Source: Pontederia crassipes (lineage: Eukaryota > Streptophyta > Magnoliopsida > Commelinales > Pontederiaceae). From it: a stretch of 64,000 bases of DNA. This document shows, one piece after another, positions 25,440 through 36,272 of this stretch. The position numbers and the translations under genes were made by a program. The stretch's first letter is position 1. Each line of letters opens with the position of its first letter. The stretch spans positions 52,100,203-52,164,202 of the forward strand of contig CM060187.1 in NCBI GenBank assembly GCA_030549335.1. The letters are read 5' to 3'. The notes beneath the pieces are model-generated. The model searched no databases, was not told the DNA's origin, and saw nothing but the letters and a program-made list of their open reading frames with translations.

Positions 25440-27980
25440 AACATGGATATGGATGATTCACATATGCAAAATCAGTATTCCAAAAATTTGGAGGACACAC
25501 AACAAAGCTAATTACATTGATGACTTGGAGGAAAGACGACATAGGTTATTTCTTGTGCTTTAGAAAAAATAACTTTAGATTTCTTCGCTTTCTCCCTAAT
25601 ATAGACTATTTCTTATATTTTAGCTTGCAAATTATCGAGGACAATCAAGAAAATGAGATCCAATATGACGATGAGAATGGACAGACAATTATAAAACCTT
25701 ATGTTGGAATGACATACGACTCAGAAGAACATGCATACAAATGTTACAATATATATGCAAAATCTATTGGATTTTCTATTAGAAAGTCATATAGCTTTAA
25801 TCCAGAAAGACTAATGATATCATTGGAAAGAAATTTATTTGTTCCCAAGAGGGGCACAAAGATCTTAACAAGAAAAAGGACTTGGGAAAAATTGTCAAGC
25901 GCAGGAGAGATGATATATTTGATTGTCAAGCCTATATAAAGGTTGGAGTAAAAAATGATGGTAAATGGGAAGTAAAGGTCTTTAAGGAAGAGCATACACA
26001 TGTTATGTTCTCCGTCAAAGACGTCAAGGATGAGATCTCATTCCAAATTATCAACTAATTCCAAGCAAGTAATTTCTGATCTACATAATTGTGGTTTTGG
26101 CCCATCTAGCATTGTTAAAGTTCTCAAATATTATGGTAAGACAATAGTAACAGCACAAACCTGTGTTGATCATTTAAGAACAAAAGGAGTTGATAATATC
26201 GGAAAAGAAGCTATGCGTGTGATGATGCACTTTCAACAAAGGCGAGCTAATGATCCATGTTTCTTTTTTAGATTTGAGGTAGATTTACAAGATAAAACCA
26301 CAAGAAGTGTTTTTTGGCCAGATGGAAGGTCTAGGGAAAGCTACATGACTTTCGGAGTCATTGTTTCTTTTGATACAACATATAGGACAAATAAGTTTTG
26401 CATGCCATTTGCCTCATTCATTAGGGTGAACCATCATATGCAATCTACTTTATTTGGTTGCGCCTTGCTAGCAGATGAAACAGAGGAAACATTTATTTGG
26501 CTATTTCGCACTTGACTAGAATGTATGCTAGGAAAATATCTTACAATGATTATAACTGACCAAGATGTGGCGATGGGCAACGCAATACAAAATTTTTTTT
26601 CCAAACACATGACATAGATATTGTATTTGACATATTCAAAGGAATGTCATGTGCAATTTAAAAGATTTATTTGTACGAGACAAGTTCAATGAAGATTACA
26701 TAAAGTGGATTTACAAATCAAAGAGCATTGCAGAATTTGAAAATGAGTGGACAGTGTTGAAAGAAAAATATGACATTCCAAATGATCATTGGCTCGCAAG
26801 CATGTATAACAAGCGTCATTATTGGGTACCGATATATTTTCATGATGTGTTTTGTGTAGGCATGCGCACTACTCAAAGATCTGAAAGCATAAACTCTTTT
26901 TTCGATGGATTTGTGAACTCTATTACATCGTTTATAGAATTTGTGCAGCAATATGAACAAGCTATTGCATGTCGCCATGAGGCTGAAGAAAGGGCTGATT
27001 TTAGAACCTTGAATTCCGTGGCGGCCTTATTTACAAAAAAAATTGTTGGAAAAACATGCTAGCTCAATTTATACTTAAAAGGTTTTTTCCAAGTTTCAAG
27101 AAGAATTTATGAGCTTCGCAGACTACTCCGCACGTAAAATTTCAAAAGATGACCTCAAGACCATATACCAAGTGTATCGAATGGGAGTAGAAGATAGTCG
27201 AGGAAAGATTGTTGAATATAGACAACAAGGAAATATTTGTATAAAGTGCTCTTGCGCCAAATTTGAACGAGAGGGCATATTTTGTTCACATATAATTAAT
27301 GTTCTTTACAAGAAGGGAGTTACAAGACTGTCGGAAGAGTACATTCTTCATCGTTGGACAATCAATGCTCGACATACGATGGCACACATGTTGAATGATG
27401 GTGCATCTACTTCCTTGGATGAAGAATATCACATAACACCTATACATGAGTGGGCTTGGCATGCTAATATTTGAAAACTTGATGGTTTGGGTTTGCGCTC
27501 ACCGAATCATTTAAAGTTTGGGACCTTAGTTTTAGTTGACTTGATTAACAAGTTATAAAATATGGAAATTGAAGAAAGAAGAGTGAAAGAAGGAAATGTA
27601 GATGAAAGTTAATCCACTAATGTCATTTCTAAGGAAATTGATTTTGTATTACGTGATCCTACTGTTGTAAAATCCAAAGGCCGTCCAAAAAATTGAACCG
27701 AATTAAATCTATCATGGAGACTTCCATGACACAAAATAAGTCTCGAATTACTTGTAAAAAGTGTGGTAAAAAGGGGCATAATAGTCGTACTTGTTCATTA
27801 TTTAAGGTAAATGTGTTTTATATCATTTTGGCTTCAATGTCTTTATTTTGTTGTTATCTTACTCATGCCTCTGTTCTGGATTTTATGAACACGTCACAAA
27901 GGATCAAGCTACTATCAAGTGACTCATTGATGCCCACTAAGGAGTTGATGTGCCATACTGCTGGTGGTAAAAGAGGCTGA
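25440..27980 (+). pseudogene. Mutator transposase, FAR1/FHY3-like (mudrA type), decayed
   Basis: Pieces in order match a FAR1-related transposase. A FAR1 DNA-binding domain lies about 25690-25990 (GMTYDSEEHAYKCYNIYA, then FKEEHTH in another frame). The MULE catalytic core follows at 26330-26990 with first Asp in VSFDTTYRTNKF, second in IITDQDVAMG, a CIWHI-like segment, and an FENEW segment that may give the acidic third residue. A SWIM zinc finger (CSCAKFEREGIFCSHI) lies about 27245-27295. A zinc knuckle CKKCGKKGHNSRTC lies near 27750-27795. The reading frame shifts near 25900-26000 and again near 26515, and further breaks follow near 26600 and 27060, so no full-length product is expected. 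This is a transposon gene rather than a host FAR1 factor, because it lies within long TIRs. Confidence 0.85.
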
Positions 27981-28864
27981 GTTTCTATTTAAAGATGTTG
28001 TTGGGTTTTTTATCTCTCACCAACATACTTGAATACTAAATTCTGATGCTAGATTATTGCCTTCTTTGATAGGTTGTGAGCTTGAATGAATATTTAAGTT
28101 GGGAGCTTTAAGTTGGATCTAGATTATTTACATTTGTTTCTATTTTCTGTAAAACAATTGGACCTGCTAGTGAACCTTTAAACTGCAAGTGTTTAAATCA
28201 TATGGTTAGGACTCGTGAAAAATGTAAGATATGAAGCAGCTATGCTTCTGCTTCTTGTTGTATTATGCTATTCTGATGGTATGTTTAGTTTGCTTGACTC
28301 CCAAGGGAAATGGTGTCTTGTATTGAGTTGTCTCCTTCCGGCTTTGGAGAAATTATGTTATTGTTAACTCGCTTGGTTCTTTGTAGTCCACCTCCTTTAA
28401 ATTTACAACGCAAACTTTAATTTGGTTGTAATTGATAGCTTGACCAGAGTGCACTTCTATATAACTTGTCAATGTCTATTTTATGTGAATGTTCCATATC
28501 TGTTATTGAAGTGCAATTCTATATAATTTGGTAACTTCGAAGTGAATGTATCATTTTCTAGTGTCGCTTTAAAATTTTTGAGATTATGGCACTACCACAA
28601 TAGAAACTACCAAAATTTTCCACTGGTCTAAAGGTAATGGCAATGCCATGCGCATGTTGATTCTTGCCATGACCCTCAACAAAACAAGTGACATTACAAC
28701 AAAATAGAGGTAAAAAAAAATGCAACATTGACAAGCAGAGTTCCAAAACAAAGGTGGATAAAAATCCTACAAGTAACATTACATATAAAAAGTGACGCAC
28801 ACTGTCACTAATTTGGCATACATTGACGAGCTTTCGACATAACAGAGTTTGGGATTGACAGATA
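27981..28864. other. Mutator interior between the two convergent genes
   Basis: AT-rich sequence between the transposase zinc knuckle and the solo LTR. No domain recognised. A minus-strand open frame (28558-28932) runs from this DNA into the LTR and is probably fortuitous. Confidence 0.5.
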
Positions 28865-29293
28865 TGATGGGAAAATCCGAGAACAAGGAGAGAAGATCGC
28901 AGAGAGATTGCAGAAAAATAGAGGAGACACACGAAATTTACCCAGGTTCACCCTTGAGATGAGGGCTACGTCCTGCAAAGAGGTTCCACTATATCGTTTA
29001 AGTTTACAGCCGCCGCACAAAATTACATCAGAAAATTAGGCTATTAATAGCCTCTCCAAATCAGGTTTAAAATCCAAACAAACAGAGAAAAAACCTAATC
29101 CGAACCACACGGGCCGACTAAACAAAAGCCCAAAACCCGTCTAGGTTTCGGGGGCGCGGGGCCCCCCGAACCCCCCCTTTCATTCGTACGCCAGCAATAC
29201 TGTTAATTGGGTAATACTCAGATTCCCCTAAGCTCACGTGGGCGAACCCGGTGTGAGAAACAAGGGGCCCTGAAGTATTCACCAACTCTAACA
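28865..29293 (-). mobile_element. Solo LTR (429 bp) inserted in the Mutator element
   Basis: On the minus strand it runs from TGTTAGAGTTGG to TTTTCCCATCA, with canonical TG...CA ends. Exact 5-bp direct repeats AGATA flank it (28860-28864 and 29294-29298). No internal retroelement sequence is present, so this is a solo LTR left by recombination. The family is probably Copia by size and end sequence, but this is not proven. It is younger than the Mutator element it sits in. Confidence 0.85.
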
Positions 29294-29339
29294 AGATACA
29301 TACTAAATATTACAAATGACAAAAAATATCATTACAACC

Positions 29340-29735
29340 ATTACAAAGATGCATAATATCTTCATTGTAGATAAGACGCCTCGACCGTTGTGCTTTTTAC
29401 GCTCCATTTCAAGTTGAGCTTCCAAATTATGGACTTTCTTCAACAAACCATTTATTACATTTTTATAGTGCTGTGAAACCGGCGTATCAATCCAACAAAA
29501 ATAGTCGCATGACTCGTTTCACTAAAAGGCAAGTAGGAAAAATTGTGTTAGAAAAAAATAACATCAAACTCTATAATTTCAAAATAAAAGCACATAGATA
29601 TACCCCATAGTTTGGACAACCGTAAAATTGACGTCCAGGATTAGACTGAGTCCAAGATAGCTTGATCACCGCTTGTTATTGGCAATCACATTCTGGAATG
29701 GTTACTTTCCGACATTATCTGCAAGAAATTTGAAG
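29340..29735 (-). pseudogene. GRF-type zinc-finger ORF of the Mutator element, decayed
   Basis: On the minus strand, about 29700-29610 reads PECDCQ, a stop, then SWTQSNPGRQFYGCPNYG. After a probable intron (GT at the end of that block, a pyrimidine-rich tract and AG near 29521), the frame continues ESCDYFCWIDTP and then LLKKVHNLEAQLEMERKK. The C-x-C, NPGRxFxxC and CxxFxWxD signatures define the GRF zinc finger, and the following heptad-rich stretch fits its usual coiled coil. GRF genes of this form often accompany plant Mutator elements. The in-frame stop and an imperfect splice junction suggest decay. Confidence 0.65.
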
Positions 29736-30141
29736 AAATAACAAAATTCAGAACCTATATGATCCGAAGGTTCTTTACTTTGTTAGGCTTTTACTTTGAA
29801 GGCTCTAACAAGATTCAGAACCATTACAAATTTCAAGGTTCTTTACTAAACCATTACTAAAGGAGAAAGAAAGAATCAAAGAAACAAAATCTGACTATAA
29901 ATTAAATCATTTTTTTGTACAACACTAATTTAGCAGTAGATGTCATAGATGGCAAAGGAAAAAAGGCAAAAAAAAAATCGCAATCGTTGTTCCTAAGTCT
30001 ACTAATATAAGGTTCCACACATGAGTCTGCTAATATAAGGTTCCACTCATGAGTTTGCTAATCTCAATAAGGTTGCTTTGGATTAAAAATGGATCTTTTC
30101 ACAAGAGCAATAATGAGAGAAAAGAAAAAAAGTATACATAA

Positions 30142-30425
30142 TAAAGAACATACTACAAACTTTTTGGAATGGATCTGGCTACAGACTTACAAATGAGATG
30201 ATAGGAGCAGTGATGTTGGAGAAGAATGCTGGAGCAGAAGATCGCCGCCCAAGGTTGTCCAAAGGTCGAGGAAGAAGGATCACATGGTCGAGGAAGAAGG
30301 ATCCATGTACAAAAGAAAGAACAAACTACAATTTTTTTTGGAACGGATCTGGCTACAGAAACTTACAAATGCGATGATAGGAGCAGTTGGAGTAGAATGC
30401 CGCAGTAGAAAATCATCACCCAAGA
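30142..30425. repeat. Tandem duplication in the right arm of the Mutator element
   Basis: About 30142-30255 and 30317-30425 are diverged direct copies, period about 175 bp. Shared blocks include GGATCTGGCTACAGA and GATGATAGGAGCAGT. On the minus strand each copy contains CATTTGTAAGT, which resembles a splice donor, so the region may be a duplicated leader of the GRF gene. Confidence 0.65.
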
Positions 30426-30829
30426 TCGCAGAAACAAAGGTCGGAGAACAAGTAGGAACACCCGTAGCTGCCAATGATGAGAGGAGAACGTTCGTTGCTG
30501 CTGCGATCAGACTATGAGAGGTGTGAAAATATTTCCATCTTGCCTCTACGTTAGGTGATGAGAGAGAAAGTTTTTTGGGGAAAATCTTTTACATGGATCC
30601 AAAGGTCGCAATAACTTGCACGATGGCCGGAGAAAAAGAAACAACAGCTAGAGAGAGAAACGCCAGCGGCCGCCAAAAGAAGAAGGTCGCAGAAGCTTGG
30701 GACGGGTCGCAATCAACCGCCACAAGAGGAAGATCACAGTGCCTAGAGAGAGTAGCAGCCACAAGAAGGTTGCAGAAGCTTGGGCGTGGTTAGAGTCATC
30801 TGCTACAAGAGGAAGATCACAATAGCTCG

Positions 30830-31024
30830 GAGGAAGAAATGCTAGTAGGTTTGGAAATCGAGAGAGAAATTTGTTTTTTTCATGGATCCCGTCTTTACAT
30901 TAGGGATATTTTAAGGTTAAAAAATCTGGCGCATCCTGACCGTTGATATAAGATTCACGGTTGGGATGTAATCTCTTTCTCCTAACTTATGTTATGTAAG
31001 ATCTGTCCGTTGATCTAAAAATAG
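30830..31024 (-). repeat. Right terminal inverted repeat of the FAR1-type Mutator element
   Basis: Inverse copy of 24315-24525. The outermost shared sequence is CTATTTTTAGATCAACGG read inward from this end, with a one-base length difference from the left end. Confidence 0.85.
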
Positions 31025-31532
31025 ACGACTGAGGTGTAGAGCGGCCGCTCTACATACCCATTTTTTCCTTTTAGAAAATAAAAATTATTTTATAATGGTT
31101 TGTTGCATATGGCAACAAAAATAAAAGAAGATTAAATATAATAATTTAATTAGATGCAGAACTTTTTAGTATGATTAAAATAAATAGTTTTTTTTTCTTT
31201 CTACAAGATAATGTACAAGTTAATAATATTTCCTTTATAAAAGATAAGTTGTTTTCCAATTAAACAATAATTAAAAATAAAAATTCAATCGAGTCATATT
31301 AAAATTAAATATTTCATTTCTAAAAGATAATGGACTAGTATATTATAATGAAATTAATAACATCTTCTTTTTAAAAGATGGTGAGATATTTTCTGCGTTG
31401 AAAAATCATTTAAATTTATGAAATTGGGACCAAATTGAAATTATTGTTTTCATTTTTATACGATATTGGTCAAGTATAATAAAAAATAATATTTATTTGA
31501 AAGATTTTATATTATCTAAGAAATAAAAAATA
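31025..31532. repeat. AT-rich array, continued right of the Mutator element
   Basis: After a short unique stretch with a palindrome AGAGCGGCCGCTCT (31037-31050), the same AT-rich motifs return (AAAAGATAATNTACAAGT, TCGAGTCATATTAAAATTAA). This shows that the Mutator element split one array. Confidence 0.65.
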
Positions 31533-32572
31533 AATATTCAATTTGAGTATGATTGAAATAAATAATATTTTCTTTTTAAAAGATAATGTACAAGAATAAT
31601 AAAATATTATACTATATCATTTTTAGAAGATATTGTTTTATTTTAAAAAAATTAAAAATTAAGTTAAAACAAAAAAATTGAATCCAATGAAAAAAATAAT
31701 ATTTTTTCCTTATAAAAGGAATAAAAAAATAGATCATAAAATTATTCTATAATCGGAAAATAATTAGTTATTTAAGAAAAAAATAGTTTAAGTAGAAGTT
31801 GAGGTCTTGACATATTTAAATTGAGTTTTAAAATTTTTCTATTTATCACCTTTGAATACTAATAAATTAGTTTTGATAGTTATTATAAATTATAACATCA
31901 TAATTATATATCATATATTTTTATAATATTCATCATTCGTACATTATAATTCGTACATTACACAGGATTTAGCACTAGTTTTGTCTAAAATTTATTATCT
32001 TGATGTTACATCTATCATCATTTTGGTAGAATTGTAAGATCTAACTAGTAAATATTCAATTAAAATAAAAAAATATTCAATTTGAGTGTGATTGAAATAA
32101 ATAATCTTTTCTTTTTAAAAGATAATGTACAAGTATAATAAAATATTATACTATTTAATTTTTAGAAGATATTGTTTTATTTTCAAATTTTTTAAAAATT
32201 AAGTTAAAACAATAAAAATGAATCCAATGAAAAAAATTATATTTCCTTATAAAAGGAATAAAAAATAGATCAGAAATCTATAATTGGAAAATAATTAGTT
32301 GTTTAAGAAAAAATAGTTTAAGTAGAAGTTGAGGTCTTGACATATTTAAATTGAGTTTTAAACTTTTTTTTATTAATCACCTTTGAATACTAATAAATTA
32401 GTTTGATAGTTATTATAAATTAAAACATTATAATTATATATCATGTATTTTTATAATATTCATTATTCGTACATCATACGTGATTTAGCACTAGTTTTGT
32501 CTAAAATTTATTATCTTGATGTTACATCTATGATCATTTTGGTAGAATTGTAAGATCTAACTAGTAAATATT
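31533..32572. repeat. Tandem duplication with 539-bp period
   Basis: Units at 31533-32071 and 32072-32572 are highly similar by eye, well above the rest of the array. Both contain GTTTAAGTAGAAGTTGAGGT, GATTTAGCACTAGTTTTGTC and GTAGAATTGTAAGATCTAAC. They differ by small indels and scattered substitutions. No coding content. Confidence 0.85.
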
Positions 32573-35500
32573 GCTCCATTTTTTTATTTTTTCAAATTTT
32601 CATGTAGTATAACATGATTTTTTTAATAAATAGAATTAAGAAAAATGATGATTGATTATAATTAAACATTTTAAATTATTTTTAGCAAAACCAAAATAAT
32701 ACAAAGTGTATATAAAAAATATTTACATAATAGTACTCCACATTTATCATATTATTATTATTTTTTATTGTTATAGATGTTATATATACATATAGGAAGT
32801 GGTTAAATTAATATTATTTATAATATATATGTTTAATATTGTTGTAACTTATATATTAATAAATTAATATGATCGTTCAATAATCCAAATCATACTATTA
32901 ACCAAAAAAGTTAATTAATTGCATGGACCAATAGCATGAAGAAAGAGATGGTAGAGAGTCAACGTGTGTGAAATTATTTAGTAAGCATGATTATTAGGAT
33001 TTAGAATAAAAATGTTTGATATAGACCAATTTATGCATATTAAGTTGACTATCAAATTTGTTTAGTGCTAAAGGTTGGAAGTATTGATACGACTGCAACT
33101 TGAATTTATTATTAAGTTTTAAGGAATGCTTGTCTTTTGCTGTTATGATGCAAATATTATAACCTACGAGAAATATGCACAATCATTCATAACTAGAGGT
33201 AAAATAGGATAACTATGGTTAGTGTGTTGCTATATGGAACAATAAAGGACAGATTATTAAAAGGAATTGACCTAGCACAGAAAGAAATAAAAAAAAGGTG
33301 TGAAGGCACACCTAATTGATCATTCAATCTCCATACTTGAAGGCTAATGATCAAATTCATAAGATTCCGGATGACCAATATTTGATGGGGTTTGGATAAC
33401 TTGCTTTGATTAGAGTTAGATATGGCATTATGATGACTTGTACATGGTGCCAAATAACATATATCTTATAAAAAGATAATTGACTATGCCAGGAACAAAT
33501 ATGACCTATGAATCGTTTGAATTCTTGAAGAACATGAAAATTATGAATCTGCCCTAATATAAGAAAGACACCAACAACATTATCATAAGTAACTAACTTT
33601 ATGATGACATACATATAATTGATAATGGTACGGTATGATGCTTAATTGCTATGCACGAATTATGCTTATCAATTTAACTTTTGGTCATGTATTGCATATG
33701 GAATTAACCTTTATATTCTTTAATGGGATGAATTTTATCTATATTGAATTTTGCAAGTAATTAAGGAGATTCTAGCTAAGGTCCTGTGCTGCTGCTCATG
33801 AATGCGAACAAACTTGCCCAAGATCTTGGGTTGTTTTTTTACTAGTAATCTTTTTAAATTACTAATAATATAAAGTTAAATTATATGGGTCCACCATATT
33901 ATCTTTTTTTTTATTTTGCAAGTAATCTTAATTGTCTAACAATGTAGATTACTTATAGGGTGATAATCCACATTGACTAAGAGAAATGTGTCTATTCAAA
34001 TTGCCACAATCTATTTTTATTTTATTTCTGTTCATGTCCTTTCTAATTTTTGACAAATAAAACATAAAAATAATATAAAAATTCATATAATAATAACAAA
34101 TAATATTATTATCATCATATTTAATAATATTAATTTATTTAAAAATTATTATTATTCACATGAATTGCATATTATTATTTAGTTATCATTTTAAATATTA
34201 TTTACATTACCATTATTTTCATTTAAAAACTATATGAAATATTTATAATTATATTTATTTAATTTATTAACTTTATTTGAGTTTTTAGTTGGGTTATATA
34301 ATATTTAACTTAATATTAGTGATAAAGAGTATTTTAATAAAAAAAATATAGTGTCATTTAAATTATTGAAAAGATTACTTTTATATAGTGAACAAGATAA
34401 TGCATGATGATTTAATAGATATTAATCTTTTTATTAGACAACGCAAATCCTTAGATAATGCGAAAAATTCGCTCCCTTGAGTCATGTCCATGACTAATTA
34501 ATATTTTGGGACTTATATGTTGGTGAGCAATTTTTAAATAAAGTGCTGAATATGCATTGCGTCATGCACTCTCATCACGTTGCAAGCCTCCTTGCTCACA
34601 AAATATTAATATTCCTTCATATTTCAATAGCAACCACACAATCTCTTATTGAAAATGAATTGTTAGGGTCTATTTTATAATTAATTAATAGGAGGGGGTG
34701 GGTGAGATGGTGAAGTAAGATGAGGTGGTAAAGGTCCTAAAGGATAGTGTTCCATTAGCAACTCTATATTTGAATATTAATAATTTGTGGTAAATGATGA
34801 GTTTAAAAATCGAAATTTTATTTATATAGAAATCATTTTTTACTTTCATTATATATAAACTATTAAAATATAAATAATTTTTTTACTAGTGTAATGTTGA
34901 TATAAGAAAAAAATAATTTAGAAGTACTTGGAGGGCTTAGAATAAATATAAAGTATCGGAAGAGAGATAATATTTTAAAAGTATTTGGGTTAAAATAAAT
35001 ATAGATTACTGAGAGAGAGAGAGAGAGAGATTAATTCGATTTTAAATTATATTCTTTATTGTCTTAAGTTTGTCGAGTGAAAAATAAGTTATCAAAATTT
35101 TTGGTATCAATTATTTTTGTTAAAATGACAATATTAAATATGCTTGGTCAGAATTTAGTTTAGTTGCCTAAAATTTTAAAGGATTATCACAGTGACATGA
35201 AAGAACTATTTGGCAAAAATCGATCAAACAGAGAGTATTTTTATTCAAAACTATTTTGGACTTTGGAGACCCTCCCAGAAAATGTGGGAACAATTCGACG
35301 TAGGATCACTTTTACCGCTGACGACGTTCAAAACTTTGGGTTATGAGTGGACTTCCAGATGAAAATTGCCTGGTAACATCTAAAGTTAATTAATTAACTG
35401 ACCAAAAAGAATTGAGTTGAGAGGTTTATAGACTTCGAGTTTAAGTTTATGGGACGTGAAAAATTCAGAATGATTTAATCAAATTAATTGAGGTGAATTC

Positions 35501-36125
35501 GACGGTGAGTCAATATTTAATTTATAAATAATGTACATTTTAATGTTAAACAATTTAAACTGTGTTTGAGATGATTTTATTTAAAACATATATATCTTTT
35601 ATAAAAAGCTTGCTTTGAATGAAAGGAGGAGACCAGATTTGAGAAAAAGTAAAAAAAAAATATTTTGACTAATAGATTTTTTTTAGAAAAAATAGCTATA
35701 ACAAATTTTACCAAACATCAATGGAAAAAAGTAAATGACCTTTTTAAAAAGACTGCTACAAAATTACGTCAAACACAGCTTTAGATCGTCAACATTACTA
35801 CTTATTTTTTCTTATTAATACCATGCTCTCGAAGTTTGATCTTTTTTTGACGTTGAACCGTTGGAAGTCCAACGTATTAGACCGCGAACACATTCTTGGA
35901 TTTATTTGAGGAAACGGGGTCGAAAAAGCAAAACTAGCCAATAGTCAACATTAATGCCCCCATTGCTATCGAGAAAAAAAAAGAATAACAACTGTAAAAA
36001 TGCTAATCCAGACACTGTACACACGATATACGAAGGTTGGAAACGCCAAAAAGATAGCCGCCACTATTAACGACTATTATTACCCAATTTTGTGACTTTT
36101 TATCATATAAACAACTATTGGCGAC
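32573..36125. other. AT-rich intergenic region upstream of NQR copy 1
   Basis: No gene supported. A less AT-rich block at about 35160-35540, containing a 60-codon open frame without recognisable domain, looks different from its surroundings and may be an unidentified repeat remnant. A GA microsatellite lies at 35012-35030. Confidence 0.5.
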
Positions 36126-36132
36126 TATAAAA
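36126..36132 (+). promoter_or_regulatory. TATA box of NQR copy 1
   Basis: GACTATAAAA, about 147 bp before the ATG. The same GACTATAAAA string precedes NQR copy 2, which supports a shared ancestral promoter. A GA-rich leader (GAGAGAGGGAGAGAGAG type) follows. Confidence 0.6.
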
Positions 36133-36272
36133 AGCGCATCTTTCCATTCCACAGGGGCAACGACAGAAAGCGGAGTTGTTGGAGAGAGGGAGAGAGAGTC
36201 AGCGAGAGAGGAGACAAGAGGGAGCGAGAGATATTTGAGGAGAGAGGAGGGCAAGATATAGTAAGGGTAGCG

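Larger units (their letters stand above)
24315..31024. mobile_element. FAR1-type Mutator-like element (6.7 kb) with two convergent genes
   Basis: Long terminal inverted repeats of about 200 bp bound the element. Both ends share TAGATCAACGGACARATCTT and ATAAGTTAGGAGAAAGAGAT, with few differences. Inside the TIRs each arm has subterminal copies of a CTTCTTCTTGTGGCGGCTGC-type repeat. A mudrA-like transposase lies on + (about 25440-27980), and a GRF zinc-finger gene lies on - (about 29730-29340). The two converge, as mudrA and mudrB do in maize MuDR. A solo LTR is inserted at 28865-29293. No clear 9-bp target duplication was found. Both genes carry disabling changes, so the copy looks defective. 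Confidence 0.85.

Noticed and set aside
25440-27980. Possible domesticated FAR1/FHY3 host transcription factor
   Set aside because: The gene lies between long terminal inverted repeats with subterminal arrays and is frame-disrupted, so it is a transposon gene copy.
28558-29020. 124-codon minus-strand frame and its neighbour
   Set aside because: They cross the solo LTR boundary, so they join unrelated sequences and cannot be an ancestral gene.
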